Part shown: one piece after another, positions 10,456-23,496 of the stretch
Layout: every line of letters begins with the position of its first letter
Position numbering within the stretch: position 1 is the first letter of the stretch
Source: Isoetes taiwanensis
Taxonomy: Eukaryota; Streptophyta; Lycopodiopsida; Isoetales; Isoetaceae
Direction: 5' to 3'
Assembly (NCBI GenBank): GCA_021234155.1
Contig: JAJEKV010000028.1
Location: 9,748,134 to 9,812,133 of the forward strand
DNA length: 64,000 nt
The notes under the pieces: model-generated
Seen by the model: only the letters and a program-made list of their open reading frames with translations
Told to the model about the DNA's origin: nothing
Database searches by the model: none
Program-made: the position numbers and the translations under genes

Positions 10456-10580
10456 CCTTTCAAGCCCGTCGGAAATTAATGTTTGTACCTTCGCCAGCTG
10501 TCACATCCGATCATTCCTTCACGTCTCATCTCCACCGTTCATCGCTTCTCCCTTAACTGCTTGGGGACTTAGCCAAATCT

Positions 10581-13500
10581 TTGCCTCTCAATCGCCTTCT
10601 TAGCATCCATTGCCACCTGGCACCATCAACGGTTCCCTTCATCACGTCCCTTCGCCACACCTTGTGCGCCCTAAAACCTTTTCGTCTATCTTCGTTTTCG
10701 TCTTCTGCTCTCCGCACTCCGGCTTCTCACATCCGCTCTTCCAGTTCCTTTCCGACGCTCTTTGTCATGGCCACTACACCCAAATTCCCTCAACTTCAAG
10801 CTTCTGCTCCAAGGGATCCGGCTCTTTTTGAGTCCGTGACCTTCTCAACACCCACCTTTCGCGAAGCCCTAGCAGGTCCGAGTCGCGCTGTGGCGGAACG
10901 CCATGGGCTTTATGAGTTCTCCACACAGGAACTTCCTGCACCAAATCCGGAGCAGCTGAGGCAGTTTGTCGCTCATATGATCAACAACCCGGAAGGATAC
11001 GCCACCACGGTTGATGGCACCACCATTTTGCTTACTCCGGTTCTGCTTTCTGAGGTATTCCACATTCCTCTTGCCAGACCTTCTTTATCTTGGGCTGCCT
11101 TACAGGACCAGGATGTCACTCAGTATGGCGCAGCTCCTTATCAAGCCAACATGCATCGACTCACCAACATTGCAAAGCCCCACGATACTTTTGTAAAGTT
11201 TCTGTGGCGAAAATTCTATGGGTATTCTATCAAGAATACCCATATCAATAAACAGTTTTATACCCTTGTCATTATGGCCGTAAATTCCACCCATCCTCTT
11301 GATTGGCCATAAATCTTGTTCCTCCGCCTTTTCCATGAAATTGATCGCATACGCGCAGCCCCTTCTTCTGGCTTTGACACTGCCATGGGTGCTCACCTAC
11401 AGGCCATCATCCGTCATTATATTCCTATCATCAGTCCAGGGTCCCCTTCCACTTCTCATGCATCCACTCATCAATCCTTTCATTCCCTTCCTCACAACCA
11501 GCAGGCTGAAACTTCACGCAATCCTCTTTCTCCTGGTCATGATCAACATCAAGAAAAGCATATTTCTGTCTCCTCTTCCTCCACAGAATCCATGCCCTCC
11601 ACTTCTCATCACGTCTCTCAGACGTCACAGACACGGCAACACTAGGGCCCTGCACCTCATCCTACCAGACAGGCACTCTATCAATATCAACAGGATGTTC
11701 AAGCCGTTGTCCTCAAGTTACAAGACTCCCAAGAAGTTTTCATGAATGGAGTTCAAGCATACATGGAGGCATCGGAAGCTGTTCACAGGGATCTTCAAGC
11801 TGCCACCACGCAAGTACAAACTTTGAAAGACAAAGTTCAACAGAAGCATGAGGCTCTTTTATGGGCCCGTGAGGATCTCAAGAATGCACACGATCAGACC
11901 AGCCTGCTTGCTGATCAACAGGCTCAATTATAGTCCACCATTCAGGAATTGCTGGAGCAGGTCAAAGCCAAGGATACCCTCCTGGGCGACAAGGATAAAG
12001 ATCTTGCAAAACTTCACACCCTATATACAGAGCTCTCTCAAAGTTACACCAATCAAGTCCACGACCTTACTGAGCGCAATGCTCGAATCACCTCCTTAGA
12101 AGATAAGCTTTCCACGCTGACCAGTCAGCTCACGCCTCTCCAGGATCAATTTACGGAGGCTCAGAAGCAGAAGATCATTAATGACGCAGAGATTGCCACG
12201 CTTCGACTCCATACTCCTGGGCAATCCTCTTCACATGGCACGCTTCCTCACAAACGGTTCCGTGATCAATCACGTCTCCTGCTAGAAAAGGACAATCAGA
12301 TCCACGACCTAGAACATCAACTCCAGCAAGCTGTTCAATCTGCAGAAGAAGTCCAAAATAAACAAGAGGGCTATATTGATATTGCTACCCATATTCCTGT
12401 GGATTTTTCTACTCCTACCAGTTATCTGGATTATGTGGTTGCCCGACGCCACCTTTTTCTTCTGAAGTGGTATGCGGCAGACGGCTAGGTTAATGCCCAA
12501 CCATTACGCAGTGCAGATTTTCTAAGGATCTGGCCGGACCTTTCTGTCGAAGACAAAGGTTTATTCTATGCCCTCCTAGTCTTCGATCAAATCAACTGTG
12601 AGGATCCTGATTTGGTCATCTTCCGTGTTGTTCAGCCGATGGCCTATATTTTTCATGATTTTTATCTGGCTGATTCACAAGTCAAGTTCAGAGATGAGGA
12701 ACATCGAATTTTTCGCGGCAACCCCATGCTCACTGGTTGCTGTTGGACACCAACCAGTATTTACAGGATCATGATCGGTCTCACACTCTTGGACAGGAGT
12801 ACATGCCGGAGCTTGCTCATCACTTACCTCTGTGGCAAGCAGAAACGCTGGCACAGGTGCGGAAAAATTTAGCGCATCTTGAGGATCTTCAGTTTGCCCA
12901 GATTTATATGCAGCACTTAGGAGGCTACAATCAACTGCGTGCTCTTCTGGAAAGCAAGACCATACCCACGGGTTGGGTTAATCCTCCTGTCTATACTCAA
13001 CTCTCTGCTTCAGAGTGGGACCAGTGGTGCTGTGCTCTTGATCAAGACCTTGTTCGTGAATTCCTGGAGCTGGCGCAGCAGCCCACGCCCACGGGCATGG
13101 CTCACTCTCTCTATGCTTCACTAGGAGTCCGTCCACGACCCAGGTTTCTCACCTCCGACTGGCGTCTTCCCTTTTGGACCAAAGTCCTGGAAGGCCACGC
13201 AGGGTGGACTCCTCCTCAGATTTCCACGGATCTCCGCTGGGATCTACATTTTGTCAGACACTCCAATTGGGAGGATGGTGCCACCTTGGACCACACCGAA
13301 AATTGGATATATATTGCCAATGCGCGTGGTTGGCAAACGCCCGCTCATGCTATCCATGGCCTTGATGCCTTCTTGGAGAATGCCGCCACCTCACCAGATC
13401 CTTCAGTTCACCGTCAACCAGGCTTCTGTACTGCTCTCAAGTGCCTCCTGTTAAGCTCGCTAAATCGGCAGCGTCCTATCTTTTATTGCAACCCGAATGC

Positions 13501-13972
13501 CAGCGTCAGTGCCTTCGGCCTCCAGACATGCCTTCTCATGGAATGCCAGTTCGTCCCTTCTGAGGCACATGCTGCCCTTGAAGACATGGTACGCTCCAAA
13601 TTTCTCATTGATGCAGATCCTGCACTTGGGCTCAACACCCCTGACGCTCTTCAAACATGCCAGGATCTCATCGGCAATTACCACAATGGCGCCCGTCCTC
13701 ATTCCCGTGAGGATTACTTTCAAACTGCCGGGTTCCCGCCATCAGTAACACTTCCTCCTTTTCTTCACTCTGAGTGTCGTTTGGTGGGGGGGAGTGTTAG
13801 TCCTGTACGTCCAAATACAGGACTATTCATGCACACGACGGACCAGGTCAAGGCCAAGGATCCACAGTCAGGCACAGGTCAGTCGTCCAAGGGCCCGCAG
13901 AAGACCAAGCCGCCGCAGACCACGCAGTCAAAGGCCGTGCCCGGGACCAAGAGGAGGCGCTCAGAGAAGTGA
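10581..13972 (+). pseudogene. Long retroelement-like ORF broken by four stops and one frameshift
   Basis: One frame stays protein-like from ATG 10581 to about 12735, interrupted only by TAA 11310-11312, TAG 11643-11645, TAG 11931-11933 and TAG 12486-12488. A one-base shift near 12735 moves to a 411-codon open stretch ending TGA 13970-13972. Three regions are visible. The first, 10770-11430, is globular, with RHGLYEFSTQELPAPNPEQL and GAHLQAIIRHYIP. The second, 11740-12360, is a coiled coil of heptad-like Leu/Gln/Lys runs such as QVQTLKDKVQQKHEALL. The third is a C-terminal globular region rich in Trp. The basic end (KRRRSEK) may lie inside the LTR. No protease, reverse transcriptase or integrase was found. 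With the polypurine tract and LTR at its 3' end it is probably the coding part of a non-autonomous or gag-only LTR element. The domain family is not recognised. An alternative start is the second Met near 10767 (MATTPKFPQ). Confidence 0.7.
13781..13794 (+). other. Polypurine tract
   Basis: TTGGTGGGGGGGAG directly precedes TGTTAG, the usual arrangement for second-strand priming next to a 3' LTR. Confidence 0.7.
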
Positions 13973-14280
13973 CGCGCTATCACTGTCAGCGTCATTTCAG
14001 GCTTTCCAAGAGGCACCGCCAACAGGCCTACAAATCAGGCCTCTTTCCAGGAGTCGGCACCGAAATCAGTCAGAGTGTCTATATTGGGCCAAAGGCCATT
14101 GTACTATATATATGAGTAGAGCTAGCCTTCACGAGTTGGATGAGTTTTGAGTCTTGTCTCACTTCTGTTTTCTCTCGATTGCGAGAGCTCATGTATCTTC
14201 ATTGACATTAAGGAGTTGTTCTCATCATCGTGATCTTATTGTTCTCTTTATTGTTTCTTTTGCAAATCCCGCGTGATACA
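13795..14280 (+). mobile_element. Probable 3' LTR of the long-ORF retroelement
   Basis: It starts TGTTAGTCC right after the polypurine tract and ends tentatively at GATACA. Inside are a TATA-like run (ACTATATATATGAG near 14103) and a T-rich region before the end, as expected for U3-R-U5. No matching 5' LTR lies upstream of 10581, so the right edge is uncertain. Confidence 0.55.
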
Positions 14281-17200
14281 GCTACCGGATTCTCCTGTTT
14301 GATCCATGGGTCCTCACACAGGGCTGTCTTGCAGGAGTTCCCGAACCCAGACCCCAAACAACTTGCATACTGTAGCTTTTTAATGCATAATGCTTATGCA
14401 TCACATTCGATCTCAAATAGCTCTACATATATGCATTATGATATGTAAAAATAGCCAAGGATCTATCTCCACTTTACACAAATCAAGGAAAATCAGAATT
14501 TTGACATACTGGCAAAGTGCATTAACCCCTGATCATGCACAACAGGCTCATATAATCCAGGATAAAAGCAAAAAGCTAATCCAATAAATTCTTTATTGAA
14601 ACTAGTAATAGTGCCTGGCGTTGGCGGGCTTTAGCAAATATGGATTTTGGTTGTTCTTTTGTTTACTGATGGAGGTTGTTCTTGAACTTGTGGCTTTTTG
14701 GACTTAAATGTTGTGGCACAAAAACATAGAAATCCATTCGTTGTTTGTATTGTAAGTGAGTGAAGCTAGAGTATAGATAGATCATCATGCAATTCTCAGA
14801 GTTGAACATGGATGTACAGTCTGGCTAATGTCGTGAAGAAAGAGCTCAATACCTTATAGGATGAGATGGTCAAGTGATATATAGAGTATTTTTTTTGATA
14901 CGTATGTATATATTTGGATGTTGGATATGGATGGGCATAGTTAAGTAGAATAATAGTCTCCGCCTTGAAGGGTCCTACAATACGGCCATGCAATATAAGT
15001 TATATATTTAGATATGGTGAGTATAGTTGATATAGTCTTATATAGTTGATATAGGTTGGAACATTTATTTACAGTAGAAAAGGTGTTAGTTATTTAGATG
15101 TGGAAACCAAACTAAACTCCAAGTTATAGGCCATGTGATTTGCATTTTGGTAGAACCAAGATGGTAATAAATTTTAGAGTGGAGATTTGCATTCTCCTGC
15201 TATCATATTTAAAACATGTAAGTAAATTGTATGATAAATATTTGAGTTGTTTCTATAAATTATTTCTTGACTTGCTTTAGCGTAGTTGGCATAGTAAGTT
15301 CCATGTCTTTCGATGAGGGGATAGGCCGTAAAAGATGTTCAAGGAATCTAAAACTCTTGCAACAATGCCTCATGCAATGTTTTTAACATGACACTTAAAA
15401 TATTTATATATAATCTACATGATCCGAATATACAAATTTAACTCTACTACCAATATTGCCTTTAAACGTGGGATCTTCTACTCGAAAAATTATCAAATTA
15501 AGAAGCATGCTATGAGTAGAATAATCCTCTGGTATGCCTTGCCAAACTTCGTAGCTCTTCTCTAATTTAGGTTGGTTGATAATACAATACTTCTTCTCCA
15601 GCAAATATAGACCTTGCTAGCATAAGTTGTCAATCGAAGAAGAACCTTACGATGAACCTAATTCATTAGCTTCAATAGCTCAAATACGTTTCCAACATGC
15701 ATAAAGTACCATTTTTGTACGCGCCATGTCAGAGTCACTGAAAAGGCCACTTGCAGGAATTAATGCATCACAATTTTCTCAAACTTTCTGCAAGCACATA
15801 AAACATCTTAGCGGACATCTATTCAAAGACAATAAAGTATGCTGTAACTATAGCAACCAATACATGGTCATTACATCACTTGGAATATGAACATAGACGT
15901 CAAAATCTGGGATAAAAAATTCAATATTCAAGACTCAAACGTTTACTGTGTATTGCAATGTCATTAAAGCTTCAACTATATCTGTTACTAATTACTCAGC
16001 CATGTCCTACGATCTGCCAGGTTGTAATCAGATAGTAGTGGAATATATAACCAAAATGGGCAGAGGAGTTGTTTTAATCACTTGTTATATTAGAGAAAGA
16101 TATGGACAAAGTGGATAGCTGATAATGATACACATATTTTGATGGGACTTCTGGTCACTTTCTTTATTGCTAGAAGAAGAATATATGGACAAAAGGGGTA
16201 GCTAAGCATGGTACGTAGATATCAATGGGAATTCTAGTCAAAGCTGAACATTCACAACTGAAAACCATACATGAGAATATGCATAAGGGAAAAAACGCTT
16301 ACCTCATGGGTTGGAGTAACCGCTTCATTTCAAGAGCCACATGCTTTGAAGCATGAATTTGTAACACATCTGATGAAGGATAAATTAAGCAATAATGGAT
16401 AGCTAGTTCAATAGCAGGTAGTTTAGAACTGGATTTATTGCTCTACAACAGTATCAAAAAACCTTAAGATAAGACTTGTACTGGAGACTCTCAATACTTT
16501 CTTCAGGCAATGTAATATTAAGTGTTGGAATATTAAGTGCGGCTAGAAAAAAGCCGTTTAGAACCATGCTTTGGAAACATTAAGCAGTTTAAAAGCATGC
16601 CATTGAAGCGATGCAAACTCAAAGAACATAATAGACCCAACAAACATGATCATATAGACACAGCACATTCAGCGTACCATTACTTCTCAAGAATCATTAC
16701 TTTGCAAAGAGTGATATGGATTTCCATTTGCCAATTGTGAAAGATCCCAAACTCATCCTCTTATATTAACACACATAGTAAACAGCTTCTCAAAACATGG
16801 AAATAAGAAAAGAACATGCTCTTTTGTTGCGACCTGTAATCTTTACACATAGAATTGAATTGAATTCAAAGAAATTTAAAAGAAGGCACAAATATATATG
16901 GACTTTCTCAACGAACCTCATAAAGTAGCAACTCCTTTTTAAGAGAACATAGAAATACATCATAACCTAAAAGTCTAGCAATGTCGTTGAGAAAACTTAC
17001 CAGATGCATTCTAGTGGATTTGGCTGCAAATATTTCTATGTGGCCTCATTTTTGCATGTAATTTGTAGACTAAGCTCAGATGTGGAGCATGTGATATGGA
17101 TATGATGACTGCATGTGCTTGTAAAAAAAAATAGAAGCAGTTTAAAGAAAAAAAAATATAGCAAAAGTATGGCACAATTAACATGTCAAACATGCATGAT

Positions 17201-17303
17201 CTAGGAGTTCAATATGTAGTTAAGGGTGGTTAGCCCTTATCTTCCAGATACAAAGTGATTACGAAATAAGCAAAAGAAAATAATAATGATGAAATGCTGC
17301 AAT
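14281..17303. other. AT-rich DNA, no clear gene
   Basis: About 3 kb of AT-rich sequence holds only short ORFs. A minus-strand ORF at 15404-15604 reads protein-like in part (SYEVWQGIPEDYSTHSM), but it has no recognised family and no clear splice context. No long repeat was seen. Confidence 0.4.
15404..15604 (-). CDS. Candidate exon or relic, unidentified
   Basis: This 66-codon frame contains YEVWQGIPEDYSTHS and VEDPTFKGNIGSRVKF, which read like real protein sequence. The surrounding DNA is AT-rich, and no flanking exon or promoter was found. It could be a decayed gene piece or chance. Confidence 0.18.
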   Translation of the reverse strand: MLEKKYCIINQPKLEKSYEVWQGIPEDYSTHSMLLNLIIFRVEDPTFKGNIGSRVKFVYSDHVDYI

Positions 17304-19100
17304 TGTTACGAACCAAAATTTTAGTACCAAAAATTTCGATTTGTATTCATATCAAACCATCAGAGTACACAGAACAAGTACTGCCTCCACGAGGCTATAT
17401 ACATGAAAGCCACGTATACAGATAACAAGACGACAACACAAGATAACTAAATGCACACGCATGCTCCGCCAGCTATCAAACAGCCTGCACAGGCTTCCAC
17501 GTGTTAGTAACATGCATAAGAGTTATCCAGTATGTCAACATGAAGCAACGACTGATGGACTGCAAGAACACACATATGGAATCCACCACACGCACCATAG
17601 CATCTGCCAAGCAGACACTCCCCACCATATCTAGACAGTACGTCGTCTAGAACCCCCGCGCTGGTGGATCCAGTGTAAGGGAGAAACTGCAGGCATTATA
17701 AGAACCCATGCTACTCGACTGTTGGTTCCGCATGCCACTGTCCCATACCAGCGATAAGCTTCACCTCACAAGTACCTATAGTTCTTATTTAGACCAGCCA
17801 CACTCAGGTGTAACAATGCCATGCACAAACTCCCTTGGGTCAGCACTCATCATGCTAACCTCAGTATCATCAAGATACATACTGAGCATAACTCAATGCT
17901 AGAGGTCTCGCTTTCACTAGACTATTGATGTTAATATAGTGTCGTCCCATACCAACACTACATCACATCGCACTAGCACTCACGAGATCCCTTCAGGCGA
18001 GCATTACACTAAGGCAACACTCCCAGAGGGTATTCAAAAGAGGAGGTTTAGCAGCTCTACAATAACTGCAATGGCCAGCAGCACCCTCACGGTTGCTATT
18101 GCACCTTGCTGCTGGGCCAGAAGAAACCAAGTAGCATTCCTGCTTACTCAGCATGTACTACAGAGCCTTCAAGGGAAGGAGTTAGCAATTCATAGGTTTC
18201 GGGTTACCGTTTACTTCTAGTTTTAGGGAACTAGCCCACACTAGTTATTATGAAGCCTATCAATAATGGTAATCCTTAATCACTGTATCCATTACAGCTA
18301 CATGGCCCCAAGACCACAACCGGATTACCTCCAGCTCAGGCTTACCAAGATAAGGCTTCCCTGCTGCAACTCTGATCCAGCAGATTGTAACCGCTTCACC
18401 TTCTGAATTATCTCTTTCCTTCCAAGTGGATTTCTCTATCCGATATCCCAACCGGCTACTGCAGTCTTCCGGCTTCTTCCTCCTTTTCCCGCTGCCCTCT
18501 CACAGTCTGGCTTTACCCTCTGATCTTAGAGCCTGCCAATCGTGGCTAGACTACGTGGCATCACCCCAACAGGGCAGGTGACCCTGCCGGATCCCAAATC
18601 TGGCCTGACAGCTCCCGGATTCCAGTGCTTGGCCACTGCCCATCTTCCGGCAGGGCTGCATGGCAGAGCCAGGTGGCAAGGCCCTGGCAACCAGGCCGAT
18701 TTAGGCGTTTCTGCCCACTGCAGATCCGCCCGCTCACGTTCACGCTGGACCTGCTGTTACAGATTCGTGGACCAGCCACGTTCCAACCCAGCCCCGATTT
18801 AGGGGTGTTTACGTTTCGACCTCCAATGGTTTTTAAAACCATTATGTTAAACTTTTGTTCCATGGGTTATTTAACCCATTAAACATTGCCCCACCCTTAC
18901 ATTAATCTCATAGGGTGCTTAGGCAACCACGCAACTAATTCCAATACTATAATTAGTTGCGCCCCCTAGTCTAGGATCTATTAGGTGCACCATACCCTAG
19001 GCTAGAGAACAACATGCGACCATCATAAACATCCATATGCCTAACATTAGCATGCATGCAAAATTTGCAACAATGGTCTGTTAAATATTTAGGCATAACA
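17304..19100 (-). mobile_element. 3' LTR of the minus-strand chromovirus, about 1.8 kb
   Basis: On the minus strand it starts TGTTATGCCT at 19100, right after the polypurine tract. It ends GGTTCGTAACA at 17304, so the termini are the inverted pair TGTTA...TAACA. A GC-rich block (about 18540-18800) lies in the middle. No second copy is present in the window, so the left edge rests on the inverted termini alone. Confidence 0.65.
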
Positions 19101-19103
19101 TTA

Positions 19104-19120
19104 CTCCCCCCCTGGGATTC
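19104..19120 (-). other. Polypurine tract of the chromovirus
   Basis: On the minus strand CCCAGGGGGGGAGTAA sits immediately before the LTR start, downstream of the pol stop. Confidence 0.75.
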
Positions 19121-19126
19121 TTGTCC

Positions 19127-21700
19127 TCAAGAATCGGCTCCAGACCATTGAGCCATAACATCCGGATATTGAGTCATGAAACGACGACTCTCCCACGTCG
19201 CTTCTGAGACAGGTCTATGTTTCCACTTTACCAGGAATTCCATCTGGTCTCTTTGGCGGATCCGCACTATCCGGGAATTCAATATTCTTTCAGGGGTAGG
19301 GATTCTATCCAACTCCACCATGTGTTCCTGAGAAGGCACAACATTCGCAGCTTTCCCCAGAGCTGGTCGCAACTGGCTCACATGGAAAACTGGATGAATG
19401 TCCACATTCGGTGGAAGTTGCAACTTGAAGGCAACATCACTATATTTCTTCAAAATTTTATAAGGACCACTGTATCTTGGGGAGAGCTTTGGTTTCTTTC
19501 CTGCAAGCAACGGCAATATTGCTTTTCTTTTCGGATTTGCAGGGAAGATCACACGAAGGTACACCATCTGACCCTCATGCAGCTCGATCGGGGCTCTTGA
19601 CAAATTGGCACGCGCCCTTGCCCGATCCTGGGCCTGTCTCATATGCAATTGACACAACCCAAGTGTCACATCCATGCCTTCAAGCATACTTATAGCAGCA
19701 TCAGTTTTCAGCCCATCAAAACCAAGCGCTACAGGTCCTCTGGGATTTCTCCCAAACATAGCCACAAACGGGCTAGTTTTGATGCTCTGTTGGAACCCAT
19801 TATTGTAAGCAAACTCCACAATGGGAAATAGTCCTCCCATCTGGATTGCTGAGTGGCCACATAAGATCTCAACATATCCTCCAGAATCTAATTCACTCTT
19901 TCAGTCTGCCCATCCGTTTCCAGATGATCTCCACTAGAGAACTGAAGAGTGCATTTTAATGCAGAGAACAATTCATGCCAGAAATTCCCAGTGAATTTCA
20001 CATCTCGATCGCTTACAATAGCTTTGGGTAATCCAAAAATAGGAAATACATGCTGCATATAAGCCTTGGCCACCGCCAAGCCATCAGCATTCCTTGTCAT
20101 AGGTATAAAGCGTGCATACTTTGTCAATCTATCAACAACGACAAGTATCTGGGTATAGTGATGCACAGTACGAGGCAACTTCACAATGAAATCCATAGAG
20201 ATTTCACTCCATCTCTCCTCTGGCACAGGCAGAGGTTGCAAAAGCCTTGGAGTCTTGCCTCGACTCGCTTTAACCTGCTGACAAGTCTCACAGACTTTCA
20301 CATATTCCTGCACATCCTCCTTCAAGCTAGGCCAGTAAAACATTCTCTTGAGCGATTCATATGTTTTCCATTCACCTCCATGCCCAGCATAAGGTGCATC
20401 ATGAAATTCGCTCAATAATTGCTTTCTCAAAGTGTCCACAGCAGGAACATAAATACGTCCCTTATGATACCAGAGTCCATTCTGGATATCCCAAGCATCA
20501 GGTAACTTGGATAGATGCTGCATATTCAAAATATAGGCATCCAAGTCATATGCTTGCCTAATCTGTGACACCAAAGCAATTTCACATTGAACCATCATAT
20601 TTACTTCCCGAACCCTAGAAAGAGCATCAGCAACAGGATTCTTTTTCCCGGGAAGATGTTCAACATGAAAATGAAATTGAGAAAGAAAGTTCAACCATCT
20701 TGCTTGCCTTGGACTTACCTCGGCCTGGCTTTGCAGGAATTTCAAAGGCTTGTGATCGGTATAGACCACAAACTCGCACTTATTGCGGAGATAATGTTTC
20801 CAGACTTTGAGCGCATGAACCATTGCCAGTAACTCCTGCTCATAGGTGTAATAGTTCTTCTCAGCAGCATTGAGTTGGCAACTTTCGTACGCCACTACTC
20901 TACCATCCTGCATGAGAACAGCACCAATGGCATAACCACATGCATCTGTGTAAACCTCATAAGGTTTACTCATGTCTGGAATCAACAGAATAGGCGCTGA
21001 GGTCAGCAACCTCTTCAGCATATCCATTGCCTGCTGCTGCTTCACCGTCCATTGCCACTGGACATTAGTTTTCAACAACATAGTCAACGCAGCTGCAATC
21101 TTGGCAAACTTCCAGACAAATCTGCGATAATAACTGGCCAATCCCAAGAAACTACGCAACTCAGATACATTCTTTGGCACAGGCCAAGACTGAATTGCCT
21201 CCGTCTTCTTGGGATCCACAGCTACACCTTCCACAGATACAATGTGGCCCAAATATTCCACCTGTGCTTTCAAAAATTCACACTTCGACATCTTTGCATA
21301 CAACTTATGCTGTCTGAGCAGAGTTAACACCGAACGCAAATGATTCAAATGCTCATCCAAGGTTTTGCTATAAACCAAGATATCATCTAAAAATACTTCA
21401 ACAAAAGTATCAAGACATCCTGCAAAAACCTCATTCATCATTCTGGAAAAAGTAGCAGGAGCATTCGTTAGTCCAAAAGGCATCACCAAAAACTCAAAAT
21501 GACCAAAAGTGGTCCTGAAGGCAGTCTTATGTACATCCGACTCCTTCACCCTTATCTGGTGATAACCACTGCGCAAATCCAACTTAGAAAAGTATTTAGC
21601 TCCTGTTAATCTATCCATAATCTCGTCAATCCTAGGCAAAGGATACCTATTCTTGATCGTGATCTTATTCAAGGCACGATAATCAATGCACATCCGCAAG
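19127..21700 (-). pseudogene. Ty3/gypsy chromovirus pol, 5'-truncated, one stop and one frameshift
   Basis: In order on the minus strand: reverse transcriptase from [12 protein letters not shown], with the active-site motif [10 protein letters not shown] about 100 residues on; RNase H with [11 protein letters not shown] and YTDHKPL; integrase with the HHCC zinc region ending CETCQQVK; catalytic Asp in SMDFIVKLP and SDRDVKF, and Glu in DGQTERVN; the GPY/F module in YSGPYKILKK; and a chromodomain (PTPERILNS, then EFLVKWKHRP). The first reading frame stops at TAG right after ERVN (19888-19890), where CAG would be expected. A frameshift follows near 19850, and the last 237 codons (19840-19127) continue in another frame. 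The 5' edge is abrupt at about 21700 inside the reverse transcriptase, where LINE sequence begins. Gag, protease and the 5' LTR are absent. It is a dead copy. Confidence 0.93.
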
Positions 21701-22469
21701 TGCTCTGTAGCAAGTGCTCTTCCTCTAATTAAGAAGGTGGGTAACAAGAGATGCTGGAACTTTGTTCAAGGTATTAAAGAAGGCAAGAAGCTAGTAAGTT
21801 CATGCTACAGATTGCTTACCTCCTCAAATACTTTATCACCTTCTCAAAAATGGCACTTACAGACTTTGCCTTCTCAATGGCACTCCATCTGGAACCTTGT
21901 TTGGTCTAAATATAATCCTCCAAAGGTAAATGTTCTACTTTGGCAGGTGATCCATCGCTCTTTGAGAGTTAATGAGATGGTTCATCGCTTTAAGCCAGGA
22001 GTAAGCCCACTTTGCCCAATGTGTGAGCGGTGCATTGAAACATTGGAGCACTGTTTATATTTGTGTGCAGAGCTGAGTAGTCTTAGGTCCTAGCTGCATT
22101 CTCTTTTTGGAGTATCTTTGGATAGTCAGCACTTTCTTTTGGGTATTTATCCAAATCAGTGGACTGCTTCTAAAAGGATTGCATTTCACATGGCAAAGTC
22201 TTGGCCAATATGGAGCGTATGGAAGCGAAGGCGAAGAAAGGTCTTTTATGATAAGCGTATTTCTTCTCAGGTGGTACTTCAAGAAATTCGTAAGAAGTTG
22301 TATAATTGCTTTCAGATCTCCAATTGGCCTGATCGTATTAAAATTCCAATATGGAGTGATCATCTAAAAGTGATTGATGCTTCAGGGACATTTCTTACTT
22401 CTGGAAGTACTTTGTAATATTTTGAGTGTATAATATGAAGTAAAACACGTTCTTCAAAAAAAAAAAAAT
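21701..22469 (+). mobile_element. LINE 3' fragment with zf-RVT domain and poly(A)
   Basis: One frame reads a reverse-transcriptase zinc-binding domain: YNPPKVNVLLWQVIHRSL, then CPMCERCIETLEHCLYLC, with a CxxC...HxxxxC pattern. A single TAG at 22091-22093 interrupts it. The frame then continues (FGVSLDSQHFLLGIYPNQW and a basic KRRRRKVFYDKR stretch) to TAA near 22417. A poly(A) run at 22457-22469 marks the 3' end. The 5' edge abuts the truncated chromovirus. No target-site duplication was found across the two ends, so a later deletion or a more complex junction is likely. Confidence 0.85.
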
Positions 22470-22573
22470 CACATAAGCAAACTTTTAGAAGATAATTTGT
22501 GTCAAGATGTTACTTGCATCGGATGGTGTCAGAAACATCTGCTAAATGTGAAGATGGAGAGAAAGATGCGTAC

Positions 22574-22990
22574 CGATGAGCTGCAAAGCAGGCTTGATGA
22601 ATCTACAGTTGGTTGCAAAATCCATTGGTCTGAGGAGACTTTGAGATGAACTTGCTGAGGAGAATGTGGTAAGTGAAATGATGAAAGGAGAAACCTTAGA
22701 ACCTACTGGATTTTGAAAACCAAAAAAAAGAAAAGAAATAGTAAGCAAGAGAAATGAAATCTGTAGCTAGAATATTGTGCAAATACTTGCTCAGATTTAT
22801 ATCACGTCACAACTAAATTAAGTAGTTCTACCTGCATAGCCACAGCACAGGGTCGATCAAGAACAGATGTCCCAAAGAACATCAGCAGTAGCCTTGCTTT
22901 GCAAAACGTGGCTTTCATGTCGTGGTCCATGCCGCTAAAAATTGGATGAATAACCAAATCTGCCTCAAAATCTGGCTTGGATTGGAGATG
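22574..22990 (-). CDS. Two candidate exons of an unidentified gene
   Basis: The first exon (22990-22832, 159 nt) is preceded by CTGGCAG and followed by CAG/GTAGAA. It encodes 53 codons without a stop, including PDFEADLVIHPIFSGMD and KARLLLMFFGTSVLDRP. The second (22654-22574, 81 nt) follows TTCTCCTCAG and ends at TCG/GTACGC. Both are multiples of three and fit in phase 0. An upstream ATG at 23459 (MKKLEAVLVTWLDLIED) could be the start, just downstream of the LINE at 23511-24781. No family is recognised. The evidence is frame plus splice sites only. Confidence 0.35.
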
Positions 22991-23496
22991 CTGCCAGATG
23001 ACATGCATGTGGCATTTATGCCACATGAAGCCTCCCCATCAAATATTTTTTACCAAAAATCATACCAAAAAAACCTGCGATTTTTATAATATAAACAAAA
23101 TCTGAGCATGGAGATATGCTCATCAGAATCTCCATGGAGCATTCCAACTTCATGGCTCAAAATTCAGAACCTTACAAATCAGATGTTCCAAAGCAATAGA
23201 AAACTTGTGAGATGCCATTACATACCCCAGGTATTTGTGCCAGAACATTGAAAGTTTCCACAAAGAGAGATCGGCAGAGCATGATGCAAAAGCCTAGCGC
23301 CATAGAACAACGACAAAATGAATATGGCTCAAAGATTTCCTTCTTCGATGCCCTGTCATATCAAATTTGGAGTCAGACATTCTCGGTGCATGCCAGTGAA
23401 AACCACGCGTCTTCTATCAAATCCAGCCAAGTAACAAGCACCGCCTCCAATTTTTTCATTTCGAAATCATACTCCACTCAACTGCCCGATTTTTGG

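Noticed and set aside
13795-13972. The basic C-terminal tail of the long ORF as a real protein domain
   Set aside because: It lies beyond the polypurine tract and inside the LTR, so it is probably fortuitous coding, although it cannot be excluded.
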